Part shown: in pieces, positions 1 through 7,825 of the stretch | Numbering within the stretch: the first letter of the stretch is position 1 | How the letters are laid out: the number at the start of each line of letters is the position of its first letter | NCBI GenBank assembly: GCA_030602715.1 | Contig: JAUVZD010000008.1 | Coordinates: 1 to 64,000 of the forward strand | Length of the DNA stretch: 64,000 nucleotides | Direction of reading: 5' to 3' | Source of the DNA: Candidatus Coatesiibacteriota bacterium | GTDB lineage: Bacteria > RBG-13-66-14 > B26-G2 > JAUVZD01 | Notes under the pieces: model-generated | What the model was told of the DNA's origin: nothing | The model's database searches: none | The model's input: only the letters and a program-made list of their open reading frames with translations | Position numbers and translations under genes: made by a program

Positions 1-141
1 GAGGTTCAGCAGGCATCTACCTACACTGCGGTGTGGGATGGACTGGACAGCGAGGGTGAGGAGGCGGCGAGCGGGTTGTATATCTACCGGATGAGTGCTG
101 GGAATTTCCAGTCTGCCAAGAAGATGGTGCTGGTCCGATAA
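1..141 (+). CDS. C-terminal end of a surface/secreted protein with FlgD-like (T9SS-like) sorting domain (partial)
   Basis: The window opens inside a reading frame that ends with TAA at 139-141, leaving 46 residues. The fragment shows the pattern W-D-G-x-D-x-x-G...SGLYIYRM..G.......KMVLVR. This is the usual ending of FlgD-Ig-like / type IX secretion sorting domains at the C terminus of large secreted proteins of FCB bacteria: a WDG turn, a G-x-Y-x-Y strand and a basic K-M-x-L-x-R end. The rest of the protein lies upstream, so its function cannot be given. Whether this organism really has a type IX system is not visible here. Confidence 0.75.
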   Translation, partial: EVQQASTYTAVWDGLDSEGEEAASGLYIYRMSAGNFQSAKKMVLVR

Positions 142-160
142 AGGTTTGTAGAAGGAAAAG

Positions 161-191
161 AAAGGGGAGCGTTTTTACGCTCCCCTTTTTT
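161..191. terminator. Bidirectional intrinsic terminator between convergent genes
   Basis: A perfect inverted repeat (AAAGGGGAGCGT at 161-172, ACGCTCCCCTTT at 177-188) with a four-base loop is followed by T residues on both strands. It ends the gene at 1-141 and the minus-strand yedF unit. Confidence 0.85.
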
Positions 192-208
192 ATTGTCAAA
201 TACTGGAA

Positions 209-796
209 TTAAAAAGATATTACCTTGTCCGCCTCCATCAGGCTTTCGGTGATCTCAAAGAAGTTGCTCACTCTACCAACAGCCAGCTTATCCTTGATGC
301 CGAAAAAATCCAGGCAGGTGCCGCAGACCAGTATCTCTACTCCGCCCGCCTCTATCTCTTTGATTGCCTCCACCGTTGAAGCTCCTGCGACGGTCAGTTT
401 TACCCCGGTGTTCAAAAATATCACTTTTTGCGGGGTGGGGACATCAAGCAGGGTCTTTAGGAAGGCTTTGAGCAGGACCTCACCCAGCTTATCGTCTCCC
501 CGACCGATGACATTTGAGGGGACCAAGAATATCACCCTCTTGCCGGCTTCACGAGCGGAGTTTACCTTGGAGGTGGAGGCTTCTTTGTGGGTCAGGTGTA
601 TGCGGAACTCCGTCCCTTCGGCATCGGCTTCAACTTCTGCATGGAAGTGCATCTTCTCCGCCAGCCGTTTGATGTTCTCCACAGTTACTGTGGAGTCGGT
701 GATCACCAGTATCTCCGTCTCACCGTCCTCAATGGCTCGTTTGGTCAATATCACCGGCTGGGGGCACGCTAAACCGACTACATTCAACTCCTTCAA
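209..796 (-). CDS. yedF: Selenium metabolism protein YedF-like (SirA/TusA domain + DsrE-like domain)
   Basis: 195 residues in two domains. Residues 1-70 are a SirA/TusA-like sulfurtransferase domain with the CPxP motif (Cys11-Pro-Gln-Pro). Residues 86-190 are a DsrE-like domain with a Cys158-Gly-Thr-Cys161 motif followed by DFFGI. This fusion is the arrangement of the YedF family, which is associated with selenium utilisation; the biochemical role is not settled in the family. The start is TTG at 796, preceded by GGAGGAGAA at a suitable distance. It follows the cyclophilin gene by 33 bp and is probably cotranscribed with it. It fits with the probable selenoprotein gene at 59378-59800. Confidence 0.85.
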   Translation of the reverse strand: MKELNVVGLACPQPVILTKRAIEDGETEILVITDSTVTVENIKRLAEKMHFHAEVEADAEGTEFRIHLTHKEASTSKVNSAREAGKRVIFLVPSNVIGRGDDKLGEVLLKAFLKTLLDVPTPQKVIFLNTGVKLTVAGASTVEAIKEIEAGGVEILVCGTCLDFFGIKDKLAVGRVSNFFEITESLMEADKVISF

Positions 797-829
797 GGTA
801 TGTTCTCCTCTCCTGGCAAAAGCTTCTCT

Positions 830-1369
830 TTATTTCTCCGAAAAGACTTTGTTTTCGGAATCGTAGGATACCTCCGTCACCTCAAGCATTTTGTCTCCCA
901 CCTCTATCTTCTCCACTACATTCATCCCCTCTAAAACCCGACCGAATACGGTATATCCCCCGTCCAGCTGGGTAAGATCGTCCAGGCAGAAGTAAAACTG
1001 GCTTCCGGCGGAGTTGGGCTCTGAGGTCTTAGCCATACCCAGGGAACCGTATTTGTGAAGCTTTCCGCTATCCTCGTCCTGGATGTTGTAGCCCGGCCCG
1101 CCCATGCCGGTGCCCAGAGGGTCGCCCCCTTGAACGACGAACCCCGGCTCCACTCGGTGGAAAATTATTCCATTGTAAAACCCCTCGTTCACTAACTTGA
1201 TGATGTTTCCGGCGGTTATGGGGGCGGAGTCCATATAAAGCTCAATGTAAATGATTCCTTTGTCGGTCTCCATGCGCACATATCTCATATTTTCATCTCC
1301 CCAAACTGTGGTCAAGGCGGTCAGAATGAGAATTACTGAGATTAAAGGAGGTAGATATTTTCTAAACAT
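830..1369 (-). CDS. Secreted cyclophilin-type peptidyl-prolyl cis-trans isomerase
   Basis: 179 residues. The first 24 form a signal peptide (MFRKYLPP, hydrophobic stretch, small residues before GDENM), so the enzyme probably acts in the periplasm on proline bonds of exported proteins. Cyclophilin landmarks are present: FHRV, VVQGGDP, GTGMGGPGY, the SQFYF element and FGRV. The start is ATG at 1369 with an AGGAGA site just upstream; an upstream in-frame ATG would add 15 polar residues ahead of the signal peptide and is less likely. It lies downstream of a strong terminator (1397-1429) and upstream of yedF. Confidence 0.92.
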   Translation of the reverse strand: MFRKYLPPLISVILILTALTTVWGDENMRYVRMETDKGIIYIELYMDSAPITAGNIIKLVNEGFYNGIIFHRVEPGFVVQGGDPLGTGMGGPGYNIQDEDSGKLHKYGSLGMAKTSEPNSAGSQFYFCLDDLTQLDGGYTVFGRVLEGMNVVEKIEVGDKMLEVTEVSYDSENKVFSEK

Positions 1370-1396
1370 AGTTTCTCCTGGCCTTTCTGGGGTTGT

Positions 1397-1429
1397 TAAA
1401 AGGGGGGTCGTCAAGACGGCGACCCCCCC
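1397..1429 (-). terminator. Intrinsic terminator of the membrane-protein gene 1446-2831
   Basis: Stem AGGGGGGTCG (1401-1410) pairs with CGACCCCCCT (1420-1429). On the minus strand it is followed by TTTT (1397-1400). Confidence 0.8.
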
Positions 1430-1445
1430 TAGTTTTTCCTAACGA

Positions 1446-2831
1446 CTATTTTTTCTTCTTCGGTCTGGGTTTGGCTTTGGTGGTCTTTTTGGCTGTAGTT
1501 TTCTTTGCTGTGGGTTTCCTGGCTGTGGTTTTCTTCCTTTTCGGTTTCTCCTCCTCTTTCTCCTCCGGCTTAACCTCTTCCACTGGTGGAATTATCGGTT
1601 CCTGGGACTCCTCGTCAAAGAATTCCAGCAGGTTTTCATCGTCCTTCTTCTTGCGCAGGACGGTGTAAATGATGGTCTGCCCGACGCTGTTGACCGAGCA
1701 GGAGTAGGAGATGACAAAGAGCATAATTAGGGTAAAGGCGAGCCCCACGATGAAGCCGGAGATCCAGTATGCCCAGGACCAGTCAGCGGGAAGCTCTACC
1801 TGATAGAAGAAGTTGAGGTTGACATAGTCGGACTCCAAGCCCAGGATGAGGTTGGGAAGCCCCTTGAATATTCCCGTGCCGGTGGTGCACCAAGCCATGA
1901 TATCGCCCAGCCGGTCAAAAGTCAGGTTGAGCCAGGGGAAGAGGGCTTTGACCTTGGAAAGCCACAGGGCGGGTATGTTGGGCATGTAGCCGGCGGCGTA
2001 AGCGAAGATCTGCTCTGCCTTGTCGGTGGTGGAGATGAGCTTAGCCGACCAGTAGTAGGTGTTGAACATCACCCTAACACCTAGGATAGTAGCGAGGGCG
2101 AAGAGCCAGGTGGCAGCCACCCGTATGACCATCAGTATTATTTCGTAGACCGCCAGCCTCCAGGATTGGGAGGACAAGGTGGAGAAGAGCTCAAAGGATG
2201 TCTCAAAGGTATCGTTTTTGGTGCAGGAGACGATAGCCGGGGTGAGCAGGAAGGATGATAAGGTGACCACTACCAGAAAGACAAAGAATAGCGCCACCAC
2301 AAAGATCGGAATGGTCAGTAGGCTGGTGGTCAGCTCACCGACATAGGGGATACACTGCCAGGCACCGACGATCATCCCCCCGATGAAGAGGATAATCATG
2401 AGGACCACCAGGGCGATGGGGGTGAAGATGATGGAGCGCCAGTGCTTGCGGACGAAAGCCCATGCTTCCTTGCGGGAGAAGAAGTCGTTTCCCCTGAGCT
2501 GTTCAATGGTCACTTTGGCGACGGCGGCGGAAGCCAGGAACCAGAGGATGGCTATGACAGCGATTCCCACCCAATAGAGAATATCCGCATACCAGGTCCA
2601 GCTGAAGGCGTGGCTCTTGAAGGCTGAGCTTAAGGGGCAGGGGAAGAAGTGCATAACCCGCCACATGTCAAGAAATTTATTTCCGCTCAGGACACCGCCG
2701 AGATATACTAAGATATTGTAGATCAATAGACTGTAGAAAAAGGCGGTAAAATGAATCCATATCTTTTTTGCCGAGAAACCTAGTTTGGGTGCGCGAAACA
2801 CATCCTTGAAGTTGAAATGGAGTGGGACCAT
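1446..2831 (-). CDS. Multipass membrane protein with lysine-rich histone-H1-like C-terminal tail
   Basis: 461 residues. I do not recognise a named family. The body (residues about 30-405) holds six or more hydrophobic segments, including ILVYLGGVLSG, VGIAVIAILWFLASAAVA, IALVVLMIILFIGGMIVG and FVVALFFVFLVVVTLSSF, giving an integral membrane protein with sizeable loops, vaguely like YIP1/DUF4013-type proteins. The last 60 residues are acidic and then extremely basic, with repeated TAKK/TTKAK units ending in KKKK, like the tail of histone H1 or bacterial HU-H1 proteins. The start is ATG at 2831 behind AAGGAGG; a more upstream ATG lacks such a site. It has its own promoter (2906-2934) and terminator and stands alone. 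Confidence 0.75.
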   Translation of the reverse strand: MVPLHFNFKDVFRAPKLGFSAKKIWIHFTAFFYSLLIYNILVYLGGVLSGNKFLDMWRVMHFFPCPLSSAFKSHAFSWTWYADILYWVGIAVIAILWFLASAAVAKVTIEQLRGNDFFSRKEAWAFVRKHWRSIIFTPIALVVLMIILFIGGMIVGAWQCIPYVGELTTSLLTIPIFVVALFFVFLVVVTLSSFLLTPAIVSCTKNDTFETSFELFSTLSSQSWRLAVYEIILMVIRVAATWLFALATILGVRVMFNTYYWSAKLISTTDKAEQIFAYAAGYMPNIPALWLSKVKALFPWLNLTFDRLGDIMAWCTTGTGIFKGLPNLILGLESDYVNLNFFYQVELPADWSWAYWISGFIVGLAFTLIMLFVISYSCSVNSVGQTIIYTVLRKKKDDENLLEFFDEESQEPIIPPVEEVKPEEKEEEKPKRKKTTARKPTAKKTTAKKTTKAKPRPKKKK

Positions 2832-2905
2832 TAAAAACCTCCTTAATTTTAGCAATTTATTGATAGAATTGCTTCTTTAAATTTGACGGATATTTTACAT
2901 CGCAG

Positions 2906-2934
2906 AGCATAACACCACCGCCAGTTTATGTCAA
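2906..2934 (-). promoter_or_regulatory. Sigma70-like promoter for 1446-2831
   Basis: On the minus strand TTGACA (2934-2929), 17 bp, TATGCT (2911-2906). It lies just past the stop of the transaldolase gene, so the membrane-protein gene is probably transcribed on its own. Confidence 0.7.
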
Positions 2935-2941
2935 GGACAAT

Positions 2942-3592
2942 CTATTTCTTGGGTATCTTCTTATAATCCTCCTTGAACTTCTCAATACCGATATGCGTCA
3001 GGGGATGTTCAGTTAGTTGCTCAACCACCTTCGGGGGTATGGTGGCGATGTCTGCGCCCATCATAGCCGCCTCCAGAACATGGAGGGGATTGCGTATGCT
3101 TGCCACTATTACTTCGGTGTCTATGGCGTAGTTGTCAAATATGTTGACTATCTGCCCCACCAGCTCCATACCATAATGGCTGATGTCGTCCAGGCGACCG
3201 ACGAAGGGGCTGACATAGTTAGCCCCGGCTTTTGAGGCGAGCAGGGCTTGGGCTGGGGAGAAGGTCAGGGTGACATTTGTCTGTATGCCTTCAACTGCCA
3301 ATCTATTGACCACCACAAGTCCGTCTTTGCTCATGGGAACCTTCATCACGAAATTGTCCGCCAACTGGGCGTACTCCTTAGCCTCCTTGACCATATTATC
3401 AACACCTTCGGTGACCAGCTCAATGTTGACCGGGCGACCCTCTACTAACTTGGCGATTTCCAGCATGACCTCCATAAAGGGACGGTTCTCCCTGGAGACC
3501 AGGGTGGGATTGGTGGTTACTCCGTCAAGCACCCCCAGCTCCATCATATCTTTGATGGCGGCAGGATTGGCGGTATCTATAAACAACTTCAC
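2942..3592 (-). CDS. Transaldolase / fructose-6-phosphate aldolase-like (TalC family)
   Basis: 216 residues, the normal size for the small TalC/FSA transaldolase group. It begins KLFIDTAN, followed by VTTNPTLV, the classic (beta/alpha)8 aldolase start. Lys84 in NFVMKVP is the Schiff-base lysine. Motifs GI.TNVTLTFS and SPFVGRLDDI also match. It would transfer a dihydroxyacetone unit between sugar phosphates in the non-oxidative pentose phosphate pathway, or cleave fructose 6-phosphate. The start is GTG at 3592 behind AGGAGG; longer in-frame starts would add a tail foreign to the family. Promoter at 3642-3670. The gene follows truA by 74 bp. Confidence 0.93.
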   Translation of the reverse strand: MKLFIDTANPAAIKDMMELGVLDGVTTNPTLVSRENRPFMEVMLEIAKLVEGRPVNIELVTEGVDNMVKEAKEYAQLADNFVMKVPMSKDGLVVVNRLAVEGIQTNVTLTFSPAQALLASKAGANYVSPFVGRLDDISHYGMELVGQIVNIFDNYAIDTEVIVASIRNPLHVLEAAMMGADIATIPPKVVEQLTEHPLTHIGIEKFKEDYKKIPKK

Positions 3593-3641
3593 AGTTTTCC
3601 TCCTGGATTGGCGTATCCCGCATAAGATTTCAATTGGCGAG

Positions 3642-3670
3642 ATTTTAGCATAAATCTTTTCCAAAATCAA
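3642..3670 (-). promoter_or_regulatory. Sigma70-like promoter for the transaldolase gene
   Basis: On the minus strand TTGATT (3670-3665), 17 bp, TAAAAT (3647-3642), about 50 bp upstream of the GTG start. Confidence 0.55.
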
Positions 3671-4488
3671 AGGCTAATCTTGGGGGGTAGTCCGTTACCC
3701 ACCTCTTTTCTTTGCCGGAGATAGAGTTTCTGCGGCTCTTGTGGGGGATAGAAGACCTTCATGAGGAAGAGTCCCTGGGGAGGTGCGGTGGGACCTGCCC
3801 GCTTTATATCCCCGGACTGTAATACCTCCTCTATCTCCTCTAAGGCGACGTTCCCCCGACCCGAGCCAAGCAGACTGCCCACAATCATTCGCACCATCTT
3901 ATGTATGAAGCTGGGGGCGAGGGCGTCTATCTCCAGCCCCTCATCGTGGAAGTTGAGGTCAAGCGCCCACAGAGTGCGCCTCCTGTCCCCCTGCTCCTCC
4001 ACTGTTGTGAAGGCGGTGAAGTCATGACTGCCGATGAGGTGCCCCGCCGCTTTCTCCATTGCATTTTGGTTCAGTTCCTGAGGCAGGTGCAGGCAGAACC
4101 TTCTTTCAAATACCGTGGGATTTCGGCGAACATAGTAGCGGTACCATCTTCCGTTGGCGTCCCGCCGGGGATTGAAGGAAGGTTGAACCTCCTCCACCTT
4201 GATTATGCGGATATCGGTCGGCAGGGCGCTTCCCAAAGCCCGAAGGAGTTCGTCGGCATCCATGCGGGTGCCAGCACTTACCGCGGCGACTTGTCCCAGG
4301 GCGTGAACCCCGGAGTCGGTCCTTCCGCTCCCCTCCAGTTTGATGGAGGTTTTGAATATCTCCTCCAGTGCTCTTTTTATGGTCCCTTGAACGCTTCGTC
4401 CCCGGGGTTGAATCTGCCAGCCAACGAAGCTACTTCCGTCATATTCAATGGTCAGCTTAAAACGATGGGATGAGGGTGGGTTATTCAT
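3667..4488 (-). CDS. truA: tRNA pseudouridine(38-40) synthase TruA
   Basis: 273 residues, typical length. The N-terminal LTIEYDGSSFVGWQ and the catalytic motif GRTDSGVHA (Asp58) are diagnostic. FIHKMVRMIVGSLL near residue 200 is the conserved C-terminal element. It converts uridines 38, 39 and 40 of the tRNA anticodon arm to pseudouridine in the cytoplasm. The ATG at 4488 overlaps the end of the GH57 gene by 8 bp, so it is translated as part of the operon pnp-HAD-GH57-truA. Confidence 0.96.
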   Translation of the reverse strand: MNNPPSSHRFKLTIEYDGSSFVGWQIQPRGRSVQGTIKRALEEIFKTSIKLEGSGRTDSGVHALGQVAAVSAGTRMDADELLRALGSALPTDIRIIKVEEVQPSFNPRRDANGRWYRYYVRRNPTVFERRFCLHLPQELNQNAMEKAAGHLIGSHDFTAFTTVEEQGDRRRTLWALDLNFHDEGLEIDALAPSFIHKMVRMIVGSLLGSGRGNVALEEIEEVLQSGDIKRAGPTAPPQGLFLMKVFYPPQEPQKLYLRQRKEVGNGLPPKISL

Positions 4489-6217
4489 CGCTGGAGGGGG
4501 TTTCCAGATACCAGTTGGGGTTGATTTGCCCCAGAAAGTCGCTTTCCTTGCTTAGATGTTCAATGAAGGCTCGGTCATGTTCCGCCAGTTTTCCTTTGTC
4601 CATCAGGTCGGCGGCGATTCGGCTCAAGCGACCGAAATCCTCATAGTGGTTGCTTACCCGCAGGGCGGCGTAATCGGAAGCCTCCAGGGTGGTGACCAGA
4701 TAGGGCCAGTCGGAGGCTTCCAGCAGCATCAGCTCCTGAGCGCAGAGACGGAGGATGTTGTCCAACTGCGGTGGGCTGTGCTTCCCACCTCTCTTTACCA
4801 GTTCGGTCATCTTACCCTCCGCCTGATAGATGAGTTTCCATATCCAGGTGGTTCGTTCGTTCATCCAGGTCCAGTCTCCGCCTCCTTCCCCCCAGGAGCC
4901 GGCTTTGAAGAAAAATCCCTTCCGGGCAGGGTGGCGGTCGCAGAACTCCCCCAGTCGGATGGTGGAGAGTTCCTCATCTTGATGAGCTAGACGCAGAACA
5001 TGAGAGAGCCAGTCCACCCCCTCACGCCACCAGTGTCCGAAGAGCTCGGTATCAAAGGGGGCTACGATGATTGCCGGGCGACCGCTTTGGCGATGATACC
5101 GTCCGGCGATCTCCCGACAGAGGGATATGAAGTGAACGGCGTGCTCCTCCGCCTTGCCCAGGGCGCGGTGGAGATTGTAGGGCTCTTTGTGCACCATATC
5201 CAGGTTGGTGTCCGTAATCCGCCAGTAGCGGTTACCGCCGGGGAAGTGTTTTTTGCTGAAATCCATATACCAGCCGTCCCGAGGATAGTTGAGGTCTCCG
5301 CTCCACACCTGCAGTCCGGTCAGCATATCCCGGATGAGAGCGGTTATCTGTGGCTTAGCTTCCCGTCCCGGGGTAAGCACCCAGTAGGGTTCCAGAGGCG
5401 AGTTGTGCTCCTCGGGCTCCTCTTCCAATGTAGCCGTCTGTTCCTGCTCTCCTCTTCCCATAATTCTCTTAAGCGTCTGGAATTTCTCCCGGAAGGTGCC
5501 TATTGCTTCCTTGCCGGTGAGCATATGGGTATCCAGGATGAAATACTCCAATCCCGCCTCAGCCACCAGCTCCTCTATGCCGGCTCTCTTCCGGCTTTCA
5601 CCGTTGGACAGCGGATTTGTCCACGTCCCCCGTGGGCGGTAGGCGCACTCCGGAAGCCACAGACCCCGGGGCCGGGAGCCAAAAAACTTCTCAAAGCAGG
5701 AGACCCCGGATTTGAGCTGGGCGCGGACGGCGCCGTCTGTGGAGAGTAAGGGGAGGTAGGCGTGGGTGGCGGGGGAGGTGAGTAGTTCCACCTGGCCGCT
5801 TTCATGTAGCTCCTTCAGCCATTTTAATAGCTCGTAGTGGAACCTTTTGCTGAAGGTGGAGAGGACTCCCTGATAGAAATCTCGCCACCATGTAGCTGTA
5901 TCGGCAAGAGCGGTCTGACCGGTGCTGGTGAAATAGCGTTCGTCACCGGTTGAGCCATCAATCTTGCGCTGGAGGTAGGACTGGAAATTGGTGGGAAAGG
6001 CGGGATGAGCCAACTGCTCAGCCAGGATGGGGGTTATGCTCAAATTCAGCTGGAAATCTATACCGCTTTCGCGCAGTGAGAACAGGGAGTCCAGCAGGGG
6101 GAGGTAGCATTCGGCGACGGCTTCATAGAGCCAGTCCTCGCCGTGCGGCCAGCTCCCCTGACCGATTACATAAGGTATATGGGTGTGGAGGACGAAGGCG
6201 ATGTAACCGGTCTTCAA
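4481..6217 (-). CDS. Glycoside hydrolase family 57, probable 1,4-alpha-glucan branching enzyme
   Basis: 578 residues. The start (YIAFVLHTHIPYV) and the LWLPECAYRPRG block carry the GH57 nucleophile glutamate near residue 186. APFDTELFGHWW carries the acid/base aspartate near residue 387. The C-terminal region with WTWMNERT..WIW and the helical LMLLEASDWPYL match the DUF1957-type branching enzymes, in which the helical tail helps hold the glucan. The likely role is adding alpha-1,6 branches to glycogen. The start is TTG at 6217, 4 bp after the HAD gene. No glycogen synthase is in the window, so the pathway context is incomplete. Substrate assignment is by family only. Confidence 0.9.
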   Translation of the reverse strand: MKTGYIAFVLHTHIPYVIGQGSWPHGEDWLYEAVAECYLPLLDSLFSLRESGIDFQLNLSITPILAEQLAHPAFPTNFQSYLQRKIDGSTGDERYFTSTGQTALADTATWWRDFYQGVLSTFSKRFHYELLKWLKELHESGQVELLTSPATHAYLPLLSTDGAVRAQLKSGVSCFEKFFGSRPRGLWLPECAYRPRGTWTNPLSNGESRKRAGIEELVAEAGLEYFILDTHMLTGKEAIGTFREKFQTLKRIMGRGEQEQTATLEEEPEEHNSPLEPYWVLTPGREAKPQITALIRDMLTGLQVWSGDLNYPRDGWYMDFSKKHFPGGNRYWRITDTNLDMVHKEPYNLHRALGKAEEHAVHFISLCREIAGRYHRQSGRPAIIVAPFDTELFGHWWREGVDWLSHVLRLAHQDEELSTIRLGEFCDRHPARKGFFFKAGSWGEGGGDWTWMNERTTWIWKLIYQAEGKMTELVKRGGKHSPPQLDNILRLCAQELMLLEASDWPYLVTTLEASDYAALRVSNHYEDFGRLSRIAADLMDKGKLAEHDRAFIEHLSKESDFLGQINPNWYLETPSSDE

Positions 6218-6221
6218 AATA

Positions 6222-6908
6222 TCATCCTCGGTGGTTTATTTCATCAATGATTGCCAGTAATTCCTTGATATCGTCCAGGGCGTAGTCGGCTTTACCGACC
6301 TGGTCTTTGAAGGGGTCTCCGTAGCGAGCGAATACGGTGTGCAGACCGACCTGCTTGGCTCCGACGATGTCCCGTGCAATCCAGTCGCCGACCATGATCG
6401 CTTCTCCGGGTTTGACCTTCAACTTCTCCAGTGCCAGCAGGAAGGGGGCGGGATGGGGTTTGTATTGGAGGGTATCCTCGTGGGTGACAACCACATCAAA
6501 AAAATGGTGTAATTGCAGATAGCAGAGCCTGAGCCATGCTTGAAGCCGGGGAGCGTCGCTGATCACGCCCAGCGCAAGCCCTCGTTTGGTCAACTCCACC
6601 AGGGTCTCCTTGATGTGGGGGTAGAGGACCAGACTGCCTTCCCGGGCGCGGCGGTAGCCGACTATGCCGGCGGCGAGGATTTTGTAGTCAATCTCCCCCA
6701 ACTCGTCAATGAGAAAGGAGTCAAAGACCTGCTGATATTCAATGCCCTCACGCTCGTAGATAGCCTTTATCCTCTCAATGGCCTTCTCCTCGGTGAGGTC
6801 CAGCCCGGCATCTATCATGGCTTGGGTGGCGGCTTCAATGGAGCGGTTTTTTACCCCCACAAAATCGGTCAGGGTGTTGTCCAGGTCAAAGATGACGGCG
6901 TGGATCAA
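6222..6908 (-). CDS. HAD-superfamily (subfamily IA) phosphatase
   Basis: 228 residues. HAD motif I is FDLDNTLTD (Asp8 nucleophile, Asp10), motif II lies in LGVISDA, and motif III/IV is KPHPAPF followed by MVGDWIARDIVGA. An alpha-helical cap separates motifs I and II. The protein resembles the CTE7/TIGR02253-like HAD phosphatases; the substrate cannot be deduced. It starts at TTG 6908, overlapping the stop of the nucleoside phosphorylase gene (TTGA), and is followed 4 bp later by the GH57 gene, so the three are translationally linked. Confidence 0.88.
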   Translation of the reverse strand: MIHAVIFDLDNTLTDFVGVKNRSIEAATQAMIDAGLDLTEEKAIERIKAIYEREGIEYQQVFDSFLIDELGEIDYKILAAGIVGYRRAREGSLVLYPHIKETLVELTKRGLALGVISDAPRLQAWLRLCYLQLHHFFDVVVTHEDTLQYKPHPAPFLLALEKLKVKPGEAIMVGDWIARDIVGAKQVGLHTVFARYGDPFKDQVGKADYALDDIKELLAIIDEINHRG

Positions 6909-7717
6909 AGCCTCTCCCTTATTCTTGGAATGTAGGTATCCAGGAATTTCGCCAGTTGCGGGGCGATTTTTGCGGCAATCCGGGATACCTCCTCATCTTG
7001 AACCCCGGCTATGCCCACCAGGTTAGTGAGTAAGGAGATTGCCAGAACCTCCGCCCCTTCCTGGCGGGCGGCTTGAACATCCGGCACTGTTGACATGCCC
7101 ACAGCATCTACGCCCAACAAGCGCAGGAATTTTGTCTCCGTGGGGGTTTCAAAAGCAGGTCCAGCCACGGCGCAATAAACCCCCTCAAATGCCGGTATGG
7201 ACAGTTCATCAGCCACCTTCATCGCTTCCCGCCTGAGGTCGGCGTCGTAGGCGTCAACCATGGAGAGGAACCGCCGTTTACTGTCATGATATATTAATCC
7301 CCGCAGGGGGGATGTTCCCATGAGGTTGATGTGGTCGGCGAGGAACATAAATGAGCCCAGCTTTCCGGAGTTGGAGACCAGCCCGGCGGCGTTGGTGATG
7401 ATGACCGTCTTCGCCCCCAGGCGGACCATAGTGCGAACGGGGTGGGTGACCTCATGCATGGTGAAACCCTCGTAAAAATGCAGTCTGCCGTTGTAAACCA
7501 GAGTGGGAATACCGAAGGCGTTGACAAAGTAGAGATTGAGCTTTCGTCCGGGAATCTGTGAGGGCTGAAAGTGGGGGATCTCGTCAAAGGGAAAGCGTTG
7601 TTTTTCCTGGAAGCCCTCAATCCAATATTCCAGATTCTGGCGTAGAATGATGCCCAGCTTCGGTTTGGTGGGTAACTTATCCGCTATCCAGGTTACTGAT
7701 TCGTTTACCAGAGCCAT
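6905..7717 (-). CDS. Purine nucleoside phosphorylase (PNP/MTAP family)
   Basis: 270 residues, the length of trimeric PNPs. It shows GRLHFYEG, the ITNAAGLVS block, YCAVAGPAFETPTE and VGMSTVPDVQAARQEG, which form the nucleoside- and phosphate-binding site of this family. It cleaves purine nucleosides with phosphate to release base and (deoxy)ribose 1-phosphate for salvage. First gene of a minus-strand operon pnp-HAD-GH57-truA; the upstream region is shared with the divergent kinase gene at 7826. Exact specificity (guanosine/inosine or methylthioadenosine) is not settled by the sequence. Confidence 0.92.
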   Translation of the reverse strand: MALVNESVTWIADKLPTKPKLGIILRQNLEYWIEGFQEKQRFPFDEIPHFQPSQIPGRKLNLYFVNAFGIPTLVYNGRLHFYEGFTMHEVTHPVRTMVRLGAKTVIITNAAGLVSNSGKLGSFMFLADHINLMGTSPLRGLIYHDSKRRFLSMVDAYDADLRREAMKVADELSIPAFEGVYCAVAGPAFETPTETKFLRLLGVDAVGMSTVPDVQAARQEGAEVLAISLLTNLVGIAGVQDEEVSRIAAKIAPQLAKFLDTYIPRIRERL

Positions 7718-7742
7718 AGTTTTTTTTCGGGTTGATTTTTTG

Positions 7743-7770
7743 GTGAAAATTTGCTAATGTTTTGTATAAT
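7743..7770 (+). promoter_or_regulatory. Sigma70-like promoter for the PfkB kinase gene
   Basis: GTGAAA (7743-7748), 16 bp, perfect TATAAT (7765-7770). It lies in the AT-rich divergent region 7718-7825. Confidence 0.6.
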
Positions 7771-7825
7771 AAATATTGGATAAGGTAAAAACTATCAAAA
7801 ACCGTAAAGAGGTCGGGCGACAGGA

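Noticed and set aside
225-866. 213-codon plus-strand frame opposite yedF
   Set aside because: Antisense to the YedF domains; low-complexity Ser-rich translation.
1446-1600. Lys-rich end of the membrane protein as a frameshift artefact
   Set aside because: The frame is continuous, the repeat is regular at the amino acid level and it ends at a normal stop before a strong terminator.
3593-3670. Longer start for the transaldolase at 3670
   Set aside because: It would add 26 residues foreign to the family and cover the promoter; GTG 3592 has AGGAGG.
5000-5749. 249-codon plus-strand frame inside the GH57 gene
   Set aside because: Antisense to conserved GH57 motifs; no independent support.
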